A stretch of DNA of 64,000 nucleotides from Marchantia polymorpha subsp. ruderalis (lineage: Eukaryota; Streptophyta; Marchantiopsida; Marchantiales; Marchantiaceae). Below the pieces are notes generated by a model, which was given only the letters and a program-made list of their open reading frames with translations, did no database searches and had not been told where the DNA came from. A program made the translations under genes and the position numbers. The stretch spans positions 11,864,501-11,928,500 of the forward strand of contig AP031356.1 in assembly GCA_037833965.1 (NCBI GenBank), in the 5' to 3' direction. Below, piece after piece: positions 43,560-55,702 of the stretch. Each line of letters opens with the position of its first letter. The stretch's first letter is position 1.

Positions 43560-46500
43560 AAACAGGTAATGGTGTATCAGGCATTACAAGTATCAGTGAC
43601 TCCAATATCAGCGAGGTCATCTGCACTGATCGAATCCCATCCCTCTCGCTGTTTGTTTTAATACATGTTTGATCAATCCGAAGGCTCGTTGGTACACAGG
43701 AAAGCTAAGGAACTGTCCTTTTGACGTGCACGATTAATCTATCACTGGACAAGCTTTTCTGTTTGGGGAGATACGTGGTTTACATCAGCTTACTATAGGT
43801 GGATAACAAAACGGCTGAGTAAAACTTCACGAGACATCAAATTTATTGAGGATGCACCACGCTTCCACCAGCGGATTGCAGATTTGATAATTTTCTGCAG
43901 AGTGCTATGCTGTGTGGAAGGACACTACGGCATGAAGTCATCAGGACTTGGAACTTCGAAAAGGCTACCGACTAGTGCGGCCCCTCACCGAATATAAAGC
44001 TGGAAAGCACAACTGCCCGTGGCAGTAGAGTAGAGACGAAGGAAGATACACCTGCTGATCCTGGTATCTCGATAAGTTTAGTCACTGAGTCACTTGTGAG
44101 CTACTTATCTAACTTGGTCAGAGGACACCTCGACTATGCTTCTCTTGCCACATTTTACTAGTTAACCACTGTGATGGTCAGGTTATCTACAGTAAATATT
44201 TCGCCAGGTACCCGTCTGAAACGCGTGAGTATTTTGCTCCCGAGCAATTTGATTATCCTAACTAAAGTGTACTTCGAGTGCATGCACAGGAGCTACCACT
44301 TTACAGAAAGACTGACTTTGGTGGCGCGCTGCTGCTGGCCATGGATTCGATTGCCACAGAACTTCTGAAACGGCAGTAAAAATGCTGGAGCTGCGATAGG
44401 ATCGAGTTTTCCACAGTAGTAGCTGCAGCAGCTTTTAGAACCTCATAAGTTGAAAACTTGATCATCACTTGGACAAGTATAGCAGCGTCCCGCCACAGAG
44501 GCTTTGGGAAACTGACCAAATTACTTCCAATCAACCTCCATGTTCTATTGGATCATCACTACGGTAGCATAATAGTAAACTACAATTCCCTGGGCCACGA
44601 TTTTAGACCGAAGTGTTCAAATCGTGACCGGCTTAATTTCCAGTTGGACTGCAGTTGAAATAATTGCACCTAAATGCTTTTTGGAATAGGACCTACTTAC
44701 CGAGTGCTGCTCGTGTAAGTTTTTACGCAGTGAACTCATACGTCACTGGTGTTCTGACAAGGAATGGCACTGTGTCCAGTAATTGATGACTTTACATTAC
44801 CTGATTAAAAGGGCGTGAGAATGAGTTGATTACAGGATGCAAGATATGCATTCCAGTCTGTGCACACCGCCCAACTGGATATTGTCGTCGCTTCAGGGCG
44901 TACCAAATTAAGCAGCTTACAGGAGATTGGTTATGAGAGGAGATTTCGCAAGCTGTTCCGAATGCACATGGCGTCATGAGCATTGTGCTAAAGAGAAAGA
45001 GATTCTCTATTCTCAGTCAAGACATGGTCTCGAGGCGGCGGTGATTCTCGCAGCATCCTGGTATCCCGTGTGGTTTACAGCAATATATGGTGACTTTCCG
45101 ATCTAAATACTTCTCTTCCTTGCTCTTCATATCTCGGATATGTTCCAGCAGCTGTCGGTAAACTAGAGGCCTTGACCGTGGACACATCTGCATCCGAAGC
45201 TACTAAAAAGGCAGGGAGTCGAAAACTTCTCAGCGTTATCCTCACAGGCAGTCTCTCAATCTGAAAGCACGACAAAGTCAAGGTTATCATGACGAAAGAG
45301 AGGACAAAACACGAACTGCATTGATTCCAGGCAAAACATCTTTCACATCGACAGTCAACAACATGGGATGATCATATCCGGCCGACTCACATCACCACAT
45401 GGCATAAACGAACATTGATTAACGCGTGTACGATTGTGACAGTTCTCAAGCTACTATACTAATTAGTCTTCCAAAGTAATTTCCAAAGGTTTACATGGAT
45501 AAAATATGGCAATTTTGGTAATCCTGCGCACGTTACGACTTGCTGCTCATCTTCTTACTAGAGACGAATTTTTATTAGAGGTATTATCGGCCGCGGTACG
45601 CAGACTCAATTTACAGCTTTCAAGAATCCCGCAATTCTAATGGAGCAAGTTTTTGAAGTGGCTATGAACGCTATTCTTGGGGTAGCTCTTGCTAAGTATA
45701 TTGTACACAATTTCACTGTTTTATTACTCTCTGTAAACTTGTAACCAGGCAAAATTGGTCCAAGTACTATGTTTACATGTTTCTGTCCGTAGGAAGCCGT
45801 TTATTTGGTAGAATCTCAATGTTGCGCTTTACCATGGCGCCTTCACTTGAATGTGGACTTGGATTATAGATGTTCTAAACTGGCCAGGCGAAGGGGTATT
45901 GACAGACCCGACCTGAGATACAATTCAATCTGATCAATATTGGAAAAGTTCCTATGGTGTAGGTTAGAGCAACATCAATTGTACATTCTCGTAATCTTCC
46001 TGACGAGCTACTGCTGTGACGAGGTTATAAGAAACGTTTCAGACACAACAAGTTCGATTCTAGGCGTAGCCATAGTCAAACTTCACTGGACTTATCAAGA
46101 TATTTTGATCGGCCACGGTTCGACTTCCTTGCGTTAGCAAAGTGTGTGTAAGGTCCACTCTTGGGGCGCCCCTCGCGAGGTTCAAGGTACTCGTTGTGTA
46201 TCATGGAGGAAGAACTTTGGACTTGCTACGACAAGACTAAGAATCTGATCGTAGGAACACAGACTGCTCAAAATCGATTCATCTAAAGGAGTAGGTTATT
46301 CGACCCGCCTTCAGTTGCTTTCTGGAGGGTGTGTATCGGGCTCAGCGTAATCCTGGCTCCAGTCTTGCTTCTTGTTGTGATCAATACCCGGAGCGTGGGG
46401 ACTGAGGTAAAATGGCTGCGTTTGCTGACCGGTTGCTGTTGTGCTATTGATCCCCACCATCACTCTCCTTCCTTGATCCTGTTTCAGGAACCATGCCTGA

Positions 46501-48420
46501 GGACTAGGAGGGCCTGGACTTCGAGCACCTCGCAGGAATCTCCTGTTTCTGCTATCGTATTTGTGGCCAATTGTTCGGCTGTCCATCTCTTCCGTTCTGG
46601 AAATCGCTTCCGGACCAACTTGGATAGGACCTATGTCGTCAAGAAAATTGAAAACTAAGCTTCTACCACTGTCCGCATGCAACGATTTTCGAATGCTTGA
46701 GCCCTGTAAGAATCCAGACACCAAAATGACAGTTCTGAACACGTTAGCGAACGATACTAGAAACCGGGAATTCGTAAGCATGATCACCAAAGACGAGTAA
46801 CGTGACTGTTGTGGATGACCATTCTCACGTATTTCACTGGATTATTACTTGGCAGAATGCTAAACGCCCTTCCTAGACAATCTCTTACAAGAAAAGACGA
46901 CAGTTTTGTAGTCTGCAAGTAGAGACTTGTTGGAGGCGGCCGGGTTCAAGAGCCGTTGCAGGCCATAGACGGCTTACAGCCACATCTAGAGCGATACCAG
47001 ACTACAAGAAAATATAACGACCATTAAGATTGTAACCCAAATCAACACACTGCTGAAAACCTGGATGCGGTATGCACACTACTCTGAGCGCTGAATTTCA
47101 TCATTATACCTTCAGATTAACACGAACGTCTGGAAGTGCATAAGCTGTTGACTTGCGGAAATCGCCTTCAATAATAGAACTTTGGCGAACTATTTGATCA
47201 TGATATCCTGCCATAAGTCGGTTTTATCAGATCTCCTCCTTCGACCCAATCCACTGTAGTGTTTTATTTAAGAATCATTCACTACAATTGCATAGTAGAA
47301 AATGAGAATGCAAATGGACTCCAGCAATAATCCACACCTGTTCTCAAGGGGATGGCTGATCCAGTAGTCATGAACAGCAACTTCAGTAGCAGTAGCAGCG
47401 CTAGACTGATGCACCGGGCCCATTCTGACCTGCATCTAAACATGATGACGTTCAAAGCTGTAGAAATGCGCAGATTTGTAAGCTGTACATGGACAGGTTC
47501 GCCGCGGCCGGTACAGTAACTGCGCTGATCCGAATTCCAGGCTAGCCTTACGCCTCGAGAGAAAACTCAGCAACAGTCACTAAAAAACAGACAAATGTGG
47601 ATTCCAGAACCAAGTCATAGGCATGACAAACTCTTTGCTCAGAGAGTCGTCACAAGGAGCACGAACACCTTCGACGCAACAAGTAACGATGTGGCGCATG
47701 TGCAATGAGTGTAGGTGATCAGAACAACCTGAGCAACACCCGCAACCGGCTTTTCTGAAGAGGAGAAGCTGCGAAGGCATTTGTTGATTCACTAACTGAG
47801 AAGCAATCGAGGAGTACCCAAGTTCTCCAGGAACAACTCAGCAAGGAAAGGAGGAGAGATGTAGTCAACAGATTCAGGTGAGCCTGGTTGTGATGCAGAC
47901 TTGGATGAGATGGAATCCTTGCGTGAGACTGTCACAAGTGACTGCATTAAGAGTTCGGAGTAAGTGAAATGAGGAAAGCAAAAGAGTGGGGAGCCCAGTG
48001 TGAGATGTTGCGAATAGAATGAATTAGGCAATGGCGAGAGAGGGGGAAAGCGAGAGCAGGTCCCACACAAAAACTGTTGGGTACAGCATTCGCACATGTG
48101 AGCTTTGATATCCAGCACGTCGCACAACCAAGGGTCGTCCCCGTCCTCCCTTCCGTTCCTCACGCCGGGCCCAGTCCCGAGACCCAAGGGAAGGGGCCCG
48201 GGGATCACAACCCCCAATGTCCTGCCCTGCTTCCTCCTGTCATAGTCTGTCCATTGGACCGTTTCCTTCAACTTAATTTGGCGGCGCCCTGCCAGCCCCG
48301 ACATTGTCCGGACTTTTTACGGGCACCCCTTATTCTTACCTTCTACCTATTCTCCTTCCGTTCTCTGTCGTAAGATCGAAAAGATCAGCAGAACTTCTAT
48401 GCCTATCTCGGCTTTCTCAG
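43560..48420. other. 4.9-kb mixed-composition region without a supported gene
   Basis: Base composition here is closer to that of genes than the AT-rich blocks, but frames are short. The only long ones are on the minus strand: 46790-46311 (about 159 codons), 48304-47792 (about 170) and 47792-47580 (70); none shows a known family. 47800-48320 is GC-rich and might be the leader or promoter of a minus-strand transcript. Confidence 0.35.
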
Positions 48421-50920
48421 TTAAGTCCTATGCACCACACAAAACTCCATGAAGAAGAGAGTCTTCTGTAAATTTGCCCAAGAATGTATGTCGATACTAC
48501 TACCAAAGGCAGACAATCTTCATAAATGTACCTAGAGTACTTCGCGGGTACCGGTATAACAGACGGCGTCATTATCTCTGTGGATACATGACTTGATGAG
48601 AAGGTGAAGGTGACATATCAGATGTGCCATGGGTTGTTTAAGACTTTCCCATCTTAATATTTCCGCAAACCTCATGGACATGGGTGCCTATCTCCTTCGG
48701 GCGCCTTCCGAGCTTGAATTCATCTTTGAAAAACCAAACAATCGTACTCTTTAACGATCTTCAAGGTAGACTGTTGCCACTTTTGTGAAAACTGCGGAAA
48801 CGCTTCAACGATCTTTCATCTTCTGGTGTCCAGTTGACTTACAGATCACATGACACTTATGATCTGCAGCCACAACGAGACGTTTACACTTTACATTTCT
48901 GCCTTTTCTCCGTCGCAATTGTTTTTATTATTGTTCTCTTCGTGCGATTTCCCGGTTCTCCCCATCGTCATCTTCCATAGTTGCTTTGTGACTCCGTACT
49001 TGGGATCAAGATCTCACGGAACGATGCAAGTTCATCTCCCGTTTCTTAAGCTCGGTCATAATACGAAAATAAGGAGGAAAACGTCCGATATCTGGTTCAA
49101 AAAACACACACACGACCCTAGTCAAACTCAACATTGAATTTAAAAACAGCATAAAGTACATTTCAGCTGTCACCTACTATTTTGAAGTAAACAGTTCACC
49201 TTTGAATTCATTCACCTTTATATAAGGAATTCATTTTATTTTGGTTTAGATCTAAATCTATACAATAACTCTATGTCATTCTTTTTTAATCAGAGATTTT
49301 TAAACTTAATTTTCATGTATAGTCCAACTATCAAACTTGTAAAAAGATAAGGATGCATTTTCAACGTTAACAGAAGAGAATTTTATAACGTATCTGTAAC
49401 TCGTTGAAATATTATATATGTTGTTAAACACATCGTCTGCGATACGCTTGCCATAATGTTACAGGTGAAGTTTTTCAAAAGATGTAAAAAATAACTTTTT
49501 TTAAGCTCTTGTTTATTTCAATTGTTTGTTAAATGTTTTATACACTTGTAGAACTTGACTGAGATACTCCATAGGTGATATTTGTTCGAGCATTATGTAT
49601 CACATTTTTTTTTTAAATCATAATTTATTTGACTGATTGAAAAAATTGAATAATCTTCATCGCACACACAGAAATTTAGATGATTGAATAAAGAACGATG
49701 ATATCTCTGAATAAGAACGAACCAAAGAAATATCAAATATTTATTATATTAATAATAAAAAATGCTTCAAAGGCTTTTCTGTATATCTTGGTATTTTCAA
49801 TGTCACATCAAACTCGAAAGCTAAATTATGTGTCGAATCTTTGTAAGGTAAGACTTGAGAAAAAAATTAACTATATCAAAGTAATAAATGAACATTTTAA
49901 TTTTTTTCAAGAAGATTTAGATTTTGGGAAAAAAAATAAGTTATTGAAGGTTAGTGGTTGAAAAAAATTACAGTTAAGCATATCTTATGTAGGAATATGC
50001 AATATATACATAACAATATCTGAGATTTAGAAAATCCATCATGTTCATTAATATAATAATTTTATATATAATTTGATTTTTTAATATAAATATATAGTAT
50101 TATAATTAAAATGTACATAATTTAGTAAAATCTATATTCAAAAATATGAATGTGAATCTTAAACATCTAATTTTTACAAAAATTTTACTAAAAACTTTAT
50201 TTCAATTTACAAATATGAAATAGGAAGAAATTATTTAAGAAATTTTATTATATTTCTTGAAATTTTATATTTATTTCAAAATTTGAGTGAAATTCATTAA
50301 AAATTTAAATTCCAACATCTCATGTTCACTGAGAACTTATTTCTATATAATTCTTTGCAAACTTGATAATTCATTTGTTTTAAAAAATAAATTTAAAATT
50401 TAAATTCGTTTTAAATATCGCAATATTATAAAACTATTTGAAATAATTATAGAGTAATTAATTATGTCAAGGGTATGAGAATAGCCATTGATATGTACAA
50501 TTCAGAAACAAAATTATATTCAAATTTTAATTGTTGATATCATTCTTGCTAGCATTGCATGAATTTGTATAAATGTCTATGTTTATGATTAATTAAGTAT
50601 TAACAATATATATTTTTATTTATTTAATTCAAATGAAATCATAGCCAACAAATTTCAATGAAAGCTCACAATATTAATTTTTGTGAAATGTTGTTTTAAA
50701 TCATCTATTAAATTTAAAAATTCTGGTTTATTGAATTTAATTATTTTATAACTTATGTACAGTCATGCAATTAGTAGAATGTATTAGAATTAGATATAAA
50801 AATTTAGTAGAATAATATTATTTTAATTTTCAACAAAAGTGAATGTATTTAATTAAGTTCAATCTATACATATTAAATTGATTGAATATAGATTGTCAAA
50901 AAATCTATTTGAAGCTACCG
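48421..50920. other. Intergenic, strongly AT-rich after 49140
   Basis: No coding or repeat signal beyond low-complexity A/T runs. Confidence 0.6.
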
Positions 50921-51300
50921 CCGGTCTCGACCTTCGGACCTCGAAGGAATCCTCAATAAATCAAGAATCATCAATAACAAAACATAGTGAGAAACCAACT
51001 CAACACAAGAGATAATAAATAACACAGTTCACCACTTCAAAGGGGTTACGTCCACGACATAAACATTCGCAATGCTGTACACGAGGTTGTTCATCAAATG
51101 TTCATCAAACAGGGTTTGATGAACATGGCAAAAGCCGGGGTATTTAAGCCATAGTCCAAGCAACCATCCTAGCTATATTAAATTAGTACACAAAGTTACT
51201 CTTTAATCGGAGTTAAGTTCAACAGTAATTCAAAATAATAATTGAGTGTTAACATTTTTGATATTTCTAAAATGGGAGCGGTTAGTTATGGCTCAATTTA
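50920..51300 (-). mobile_element. Possible solo LTR fragment
   Basis: In reverse complement this stretch has a TATA-like CTTAAATAC with a following GC-balanced leader and a GAGTTGGTTTCTCAC...TTCTTGATTTATTGAGGAT run, which looks like an LTR promoter plus U5 of a plant retrotransposon. No TG...CA ends, target duplication or internal region could be identified. Confidence 0.3.
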
Positions 51301-51544
51301 TTCTAATTCAACCTCATCCTATTTACCATTATCATGACAAGTAATGTGCATTACATGAACTACATGGACAATTTTTCGAGTTTCGAGTTGAAATTTCGAG
51401 TGTAGGGGCCGAGATCATTTCTTGCAAAAATTATTTCTTCGCGTCGGAGTTTTTTCAAGGCTGAAAATTTGCAGAGCCGTGGAGTTGGGTAGTGTGCTCC
51501 AGCTTGCAAAATTTTACGCATTTTGGAGTTGCGACGCCGAAGTC

Positions 51545-52310
51545 AAGGGTGTTGGTGTGGAATATCCGAGGACTTTCAACAACAAAGTATGTGAGTGCTG
51601 CTCCGATTTGGAAGATGGTTGACGTCATCAACATTGCGCAGACTTGGGAACATGAAAGCAATATTATTGCTAAGTTGGAAGGATTTACTTTGGCGGGGTC
51701 GACATGGAACCAGAGAAAACAACATGCGAGAAGGGGTTAAGGAGCTATTGCTACTTTCATCAGGTCTCATCTTCTACCTCTCATACATCTAGAAGCTCAA
51801 GATGTCGGTGAACATTATCAGTGGCTAATTCTTGGTATGGTTGGAGAATCTTATTGCTATTTGGCAATTTGTTATTTTAAACTATGGTCCATGGATATTT
51901 ACTTAACATGCTTTTGCAACCGAAGTGAACCATTTCATCGGCTTATTGGAGATGTTATTAGATTTTAAAGTAAAGGGGTCTTTCTAGATGGAGATTTCAA
52001 TGCTCGTATACATTGTGCTCAATTTAGTAATTCATTGGCTTCTTCTATGTTTGAAAAAATCTACGATAGTTTGTGGTCTAGATCTCTTTTGATCCTTCCA
52101 CAAATTCTTTGACAGAGCACATTTTGACATTTGAAGCCACTTGTAACTTGAAGGTTCTTAATGAAACCTCTCGCTTCCCCAACTCTCAGTCCAATACTTG
52201 TTTTTCCTCTACCGGCGCTAGCACAATAGATTTTCTTTTGTCTTCCTTGGTCAGTACCTCTCTGATCTCTAGTTTTGATATTCTTGACCCTCAACCTAAA
52301 TAAGATCATG
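51545..52310 (+). pseudogene. LINE ORF2 APE-type endonuclease domain (frameshifted)
   Basis: VLVWNIRGLSTTKYVSAAPI then AQTWEHESNIIAKLEGF give the N-terminal Asn and Glu signatures. DGDFNAR at about 51990 gives the Asp-x-Asn motif, and a DHALLL strip at about 52303-52320 fits the final Asp-His pair. The enzyme nicks target DNA to prime reverse transcription. Frame breaks occur at about 51740, 51840 and 52290. Confidence 0.8.
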
Positions 52311-52318
52311 CACTTCTT

Positions 52319-52915
52319 TTGTTTACACTTTCAATGTCAAAATCAATCTCTCCCTCATCTTGCCAATCTCTTTTAGCTTCTTCCAAGTTTTGCTTAGATC
52401 CTTGTAAAAGAAACCTTTATGCAGAACATCTACAAGCTTTTTTGACTCACATCATATGGAGTCCAGATTCACATACCACTAGTTTACAACTAATAGAATT
52501 CCTCAAAAATTCTGCATCAAAGTTCTTTTTGAGTCATATTTCTAGGATAGCTGAGGAGCTACCTTGTAATGGATGGTTTGACTCCGAATGCAAACTAGCG
52601 AGGGCAAGGTCGGTTGGTAGGTCTTTAGATATTCAAAGTCGGCTTCTTTTGACAAGGATATACAAAGACTTGATGAAGTCTAAGAATCGAGCTTTCTTAA
52701 GACAGAAGCAAGAATCCTTGACAAAGGACTTGATGAAGTATCTTAAGTTCTTTTGGAGACGATTAGCTACACCATTGTCAAAACCTTCTATTGATTCCGA
52801 GTCTTTGGTAGCTTTTGTCAAAAAGTTGTATTTCTTTTCTGAAGCTACATCTATGTCATATTTTGAAGCAACATCTGGATTATTTCCGGAAGAAGAGGTG
52901 ATGACTATACTCTGA
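52319..52915 (+). pseudogene. LINE ORF2 linker between endonuclease and RT
   Basis: 198 codons remain open: LPCNGWFDSECKLARARSVG, RLLLTRIYKDLMKSKNRAFL, then LMKYLKFFWRRLATPLSKPS. The W.D.ECK and Y..L.K.KKR..L patterns are usual in this part of L1-type ORF2. Parallel pieces stand at 25750-26310. Confidence 0.78.
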
Positions 52916-53064
52916 AAATAAGCAAATGGCAAATGAGAGTATTTAGATGGTTTATCCATTAAATTTATCAGGGAGGAAATTGTATTGTACCTATTTTCAC
53001 TAAGGTTTTGGAAGATGCTTCGGTTCATGGTTTTCCATCAACTTGGTTCATGCTGAAGATTGTT

Positions 53065-53083
53065 TTACCATTTACCATTTACC
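53065..53083 (+). mobile_element. 19-bp tail-only insertion with 6-bp target duplication
   Basis: ATTGTT at 53059-53064 is repeated at 53084-53089; between them is TTACCATTTACCATTTACC. The homologous copy at about 26425 reads straight across (AAAATTGTTCCTATTC). Three LINE tail units were therefore inserted into the RT coding region. Confidence 0.75.
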
Positions 53084-53094
53084 ATTGTTCCTAT

Positions 53095-54073
53095 TTATAA
53101 ATCAGGAAAGAAAGACGTGGTGACAAACTATCGCACTATCATGGTTGATAATGTTTTTGCCAAGTTGTTTGGAAGTTGGTAGAATCATTGTTGAGCACAT
53201 GAACAATGGGTTTTCAAAAGAAAGCAAAGATACATACAAAACAAAACTATTGACCATATTTTGGCCTTACGCGTTTTATGTGAAAAATTCAAGAACAATG
53301 ATAAAGCTTTATTTCGTGCCTTCATCGATTTGAAGAAAGCTTTTGATACTTTCCTCGTAAGCTTTTATGGGAAAGACTACAAGACATGAAGTATCGGCTA
53401 ATCTTCTTGGAGCTCTGGCCACTTTATACAGTTCAATTCGGGCTAAGATTGATGCCTCTTTGCCTCAAGAGATTTTGAGCACCATTGGAGTTATTCAAGG
53501 TTGTACTCTCTTTCCTACTCTATTCGGATTTTTCATAGGTGATATAGAAAGGTGATTGGATGATTGTGAGAATGAAGGAGTCAAACTTGGAGACTTTGTC
53601 ATGGTAAAAAAAAAATGTTAAATGATCAAGTTCTTTTGTATGCAGATGATATCATATCACTAGCACATGATGCAATTAGTTTACAGAAACATCTTGATAC
53701 TTTGGCTAGCTTTTGTACTCAAAATCAGATGGAGTTCAATTTGGAAAAATCAAAGATCAATCTTGTGGGCACTAGGTCCAAGTTCTCTCTCTTTTACAAA
53801 GGTTTAGAATTGGAACAAGTGAAGAGTTACAAATATTTAGGCATTGATTATTCTGAGAATTTTAGTTGGGCACTTTGTGTGCAAAAGAGAGTAGAAGCTG
53901 GTTACAAAGCTCTATATTCATTGTTGAACCAATGTAGAAGAGCTCATCTAGTGTCATGGAGTCTTAGAAATTTTTTATTAAGGAGCTTACTGTTGGCGGT
54001 GGTTTTATATGAGACACAAGTGTGGAATCCTGGCAGTAAGAAGACAGGTTGGGATTGTATGGAGAGGATGTAA
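53095..54073 (+). pseudogene. LINE reverse transcriptase (frameshifted, active-site motifs intact)
   Basis: In order: VTNYRTIMVDNVFAKLFG-like at about 53120, RAFIDLKKAFDT at about 53320 (motif A, Asp kept), LGALATLYSSIRAKIDASLP and STIGVIQGCTLFPTLFGFF at about 53395-53530, LLYADDIISLAHDAISLQKH at about 53633 (motif C), FNLEKSKINLVG and VKSYKYLGIDYSENFSWALC after it. These are non-LTR (L1-clade-like) RT motifs. Frame changes at about 53180, 53360 and 53560 and an in-frame stop near 53550 prevent a full protein. The 53615-54073 frame is open for 152 codons. Confidence 0.87.
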
Positions 54074-54104
54074 AAGATTTTCTTACAAGAAAAATAAGAT
54101 GTAA

Positions 54105-54770
54105 GGAATAAAACTCCTTATGCTATTCTTCTTGCGGAACCAGGTTGTCAACCTCTTAAGGTTGAAGCTCATTACTTAACCATCACTTCTATTAGAAATG
54201 TCGGATCTCTTGATGTTTTTTGACTTCCTCTTCATGCTTTGCGTGTCACACGTTCCAAGGTATGGTTTGCAGATGTGATGACTTGGTCTTTGAGGTGGAA
54301 TGTGACGGAATTGGATTGGGATCCGCAACCTATGGCTCTTCGCAAGCGTATTAAGGAGGAATTTCTTAACATCATTTGGAGCAGATGAGGCATTTCAATA
54401 CAATTTTATCAACTTCATGTGAATCCTATGCTTATTCATTGTGAGCAAGGATAACTTGTTGCAAAGATCTCTACATCTTTGAGTCATTTTATTGCCAGAC
54501 ATAGAACAATATCTCATAGGTTTGGAATTGAAAAAGGACGTTGGTTGGATATTGATAGGAGTGAACGGATTTGTAGGCTATGTGATGTGAGAAATGTTGA
54601 GGATAAAAAGCATGTGTTTCTTACTTGTACTAGATATATAGAGATTAGAGTGGCTCATAAAGTTGTAGTTGAGAATTTTTATTTTTTGCTTTAGCTTGAG
54701 CCTTATGATTTAGGTTGTTACATTAGGGATATTTTTAGTTACCGTTTTAGTGCTCTTGGCACTAACTAGG
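54105..54770 (+). pseudogene. LINE ORF2 C-terminus with RT-type zinc knuckle
   Basis: The frame at 54479-54694 reads HFIARHRTISHRFGIEKGRW, then ERICRLCDVRNVEDKKHVFL and TCTRYIEIRVAHKVVVEN, giving a C-x2-C...H-x4-C knuckle as in zf-RVT domains that follow plant LINE RTs. The preceding part (54110-54400, AILLAEPGCQPLKVEAHYLT) is in other frames. Confidence 0.8.
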
Positions 54771-54959
54771 ATGTGGTAACCTAGTTTTTCTTTTTTTTTC
54801 TCAAAATGAAAAGTTTTAGAGATCTGATAGAGTAAATACCTCATGACGTTTTCTATTAGTAAAGCCTTGACTTAGTTAGGGTCAACACTGTCGTTCTAAC
54901 GAGCCCAAGAACTCTCTTGAAACAGATAAGGGATCTCTGAGTTATGAGTGTCGAAAGTG

Positions 54960-55465
54960 GTTGATATGGATAGGCAAAGGCGCGGAAGTGCCTTCAGCCG
55001 AAGCAACTTCGGCCTTCGGCTGTGAGGAACTTCGGACTTCAGAAGTGCCTTCGTCGGAAGGGACCTCAGACCTCAAAAGGAACCTTGGACTTTGGACTTC
55101 GGAGGAAGGACTTAGGCCTTCAGACTAGAGAGATAGGCTTGCGGCGACGGCAAGAGTGCCTGCGCCAGAGACGTTCTTGCCTTCGGAGGAGTCGCCTACG
55201 GCGCAGAGACTCTTAGAGAACAGCCTTCGGTTGAGGGCAGAGAGGACAAAGACAGGAATGCGGGGACACGTGTGCCTTCTGCGGAAAGAGTGAACGAGCT
55301 GCCTTCGGCGGAACCAGAGTGGGAGGACTTAGCACAACCAACTGGGGTAGGTTCTCCAACTCCGCTGGATATGCTAGCTGGACATGGAGGGGAGGTCGCG
55401 GCAGAGGAGGCTACTAGGCCCAACGCGAGGGAATCACCCAGGAATTTTGGCCTTGGAGCAAAGAT
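54960..55465 (+). pseudogene. Low-complexity PSAE-repeat protein relic of a retroelement-associated family
   Basis: Frames on the plus strand repeat VPSAE/VPSSEGTS/LPSAEPE (54985: EVPSAEATSAFG; 55030: SEVPSSEGTS; 55272: VPSAERVNELPSAEPEWEDL, then GVGSPTPLDMLAGHGGEVAA and EEATRPNARESPRNF). The DNA is correspondingly built of CCTTCGG words. I recall similar acidic, Ser/Pro-rich repetitive proteins as abundant in Marchantia repeats, but cannot confirm it. Frame changes and stops occur at about 55120 and 55290. No enzyme domain is visible. Confidence 0.5.
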
Positions 55466-55585
55466 CTTGCGTGGGCCATAACTTCGTGCTTGAGGGTCGG
55501 ATGGAGCTGAAATTTGATGAGGCTATTGGTCTCAGCCGGCCGCACATGCTTGCAAATTTTCAGCCTCAGAGCTTGGATCTAAAGC
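55466..55585 (+). repeat. Single LINE type B monomer
   Basis: CTGAAATTTGATGAGG, then GGCCGCACATGCTTGCAAATT parallels the 167-bp monomers at 11309-11420 and 35590-36190. It is fused to the end of the PSAE relic frame and followed by the telomere-like tract. Confidence 0.65.
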
Positions 55586-55617
55586 TGTTAAAGAAGCTGG
55601 CGGCTCAGTTGAGTAGA

Positions 55618-55702
55618 TTTAGGGTTAGACTAAGATTTAGGATTAGGTTTCAATTTAGGGTTAGGATTAGGTTTCGGATTAGGGTTAGGGTTAGATTTAG
55701 GT
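55618..55702 (+). repeat. Degenerate telomere-like tract (TTTAGGG/TTAGGG type)
   Basis: Twelve or so close-packed variants: TTTAGGGTTAG, GATTTAGGATTAGG, TTTAGGGTTAGGATTAGG, GGATTAGGGTTAGGGTTAGA. The plant telomere unit is TTTAGGG; here it is mixed with TTAGG(G) and mutated. It is interstitial, between LINE monomer and LTR-like sequence. Confidence 0.7.

Larger units (their letters stand above)
51370..54790 (+). mobile_element. LINE, longest copy in the window (one 5' monomer joined to ORF2)
   Basis: One type A monomer (51372-51540) is joined directly to the ORF2 endonuclease start, so ORF1 is missing. Endonuclease (51545-52310), linker (52319-52915), RT (53095-54073) and C-terminal zinc region (54105-54770) follow in order, in several frames. 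It serves as the reference for the other fragments. The 3' end stops at about 54780 shortly after the ORF2 stop, without the usual tail. Confidence 0.85.

Noticed and set aside
46040..46075. GTTCGATTC word resembling a tRNA T-loop box
   Set aside because: No acceptor stem or anticodon arm could be folded around it.
46311..46790. 159-codon minus-strand frame
   Set aside because: No recognisable domain, no splice-linked partners, and competing frames on the plus strand of similar length.
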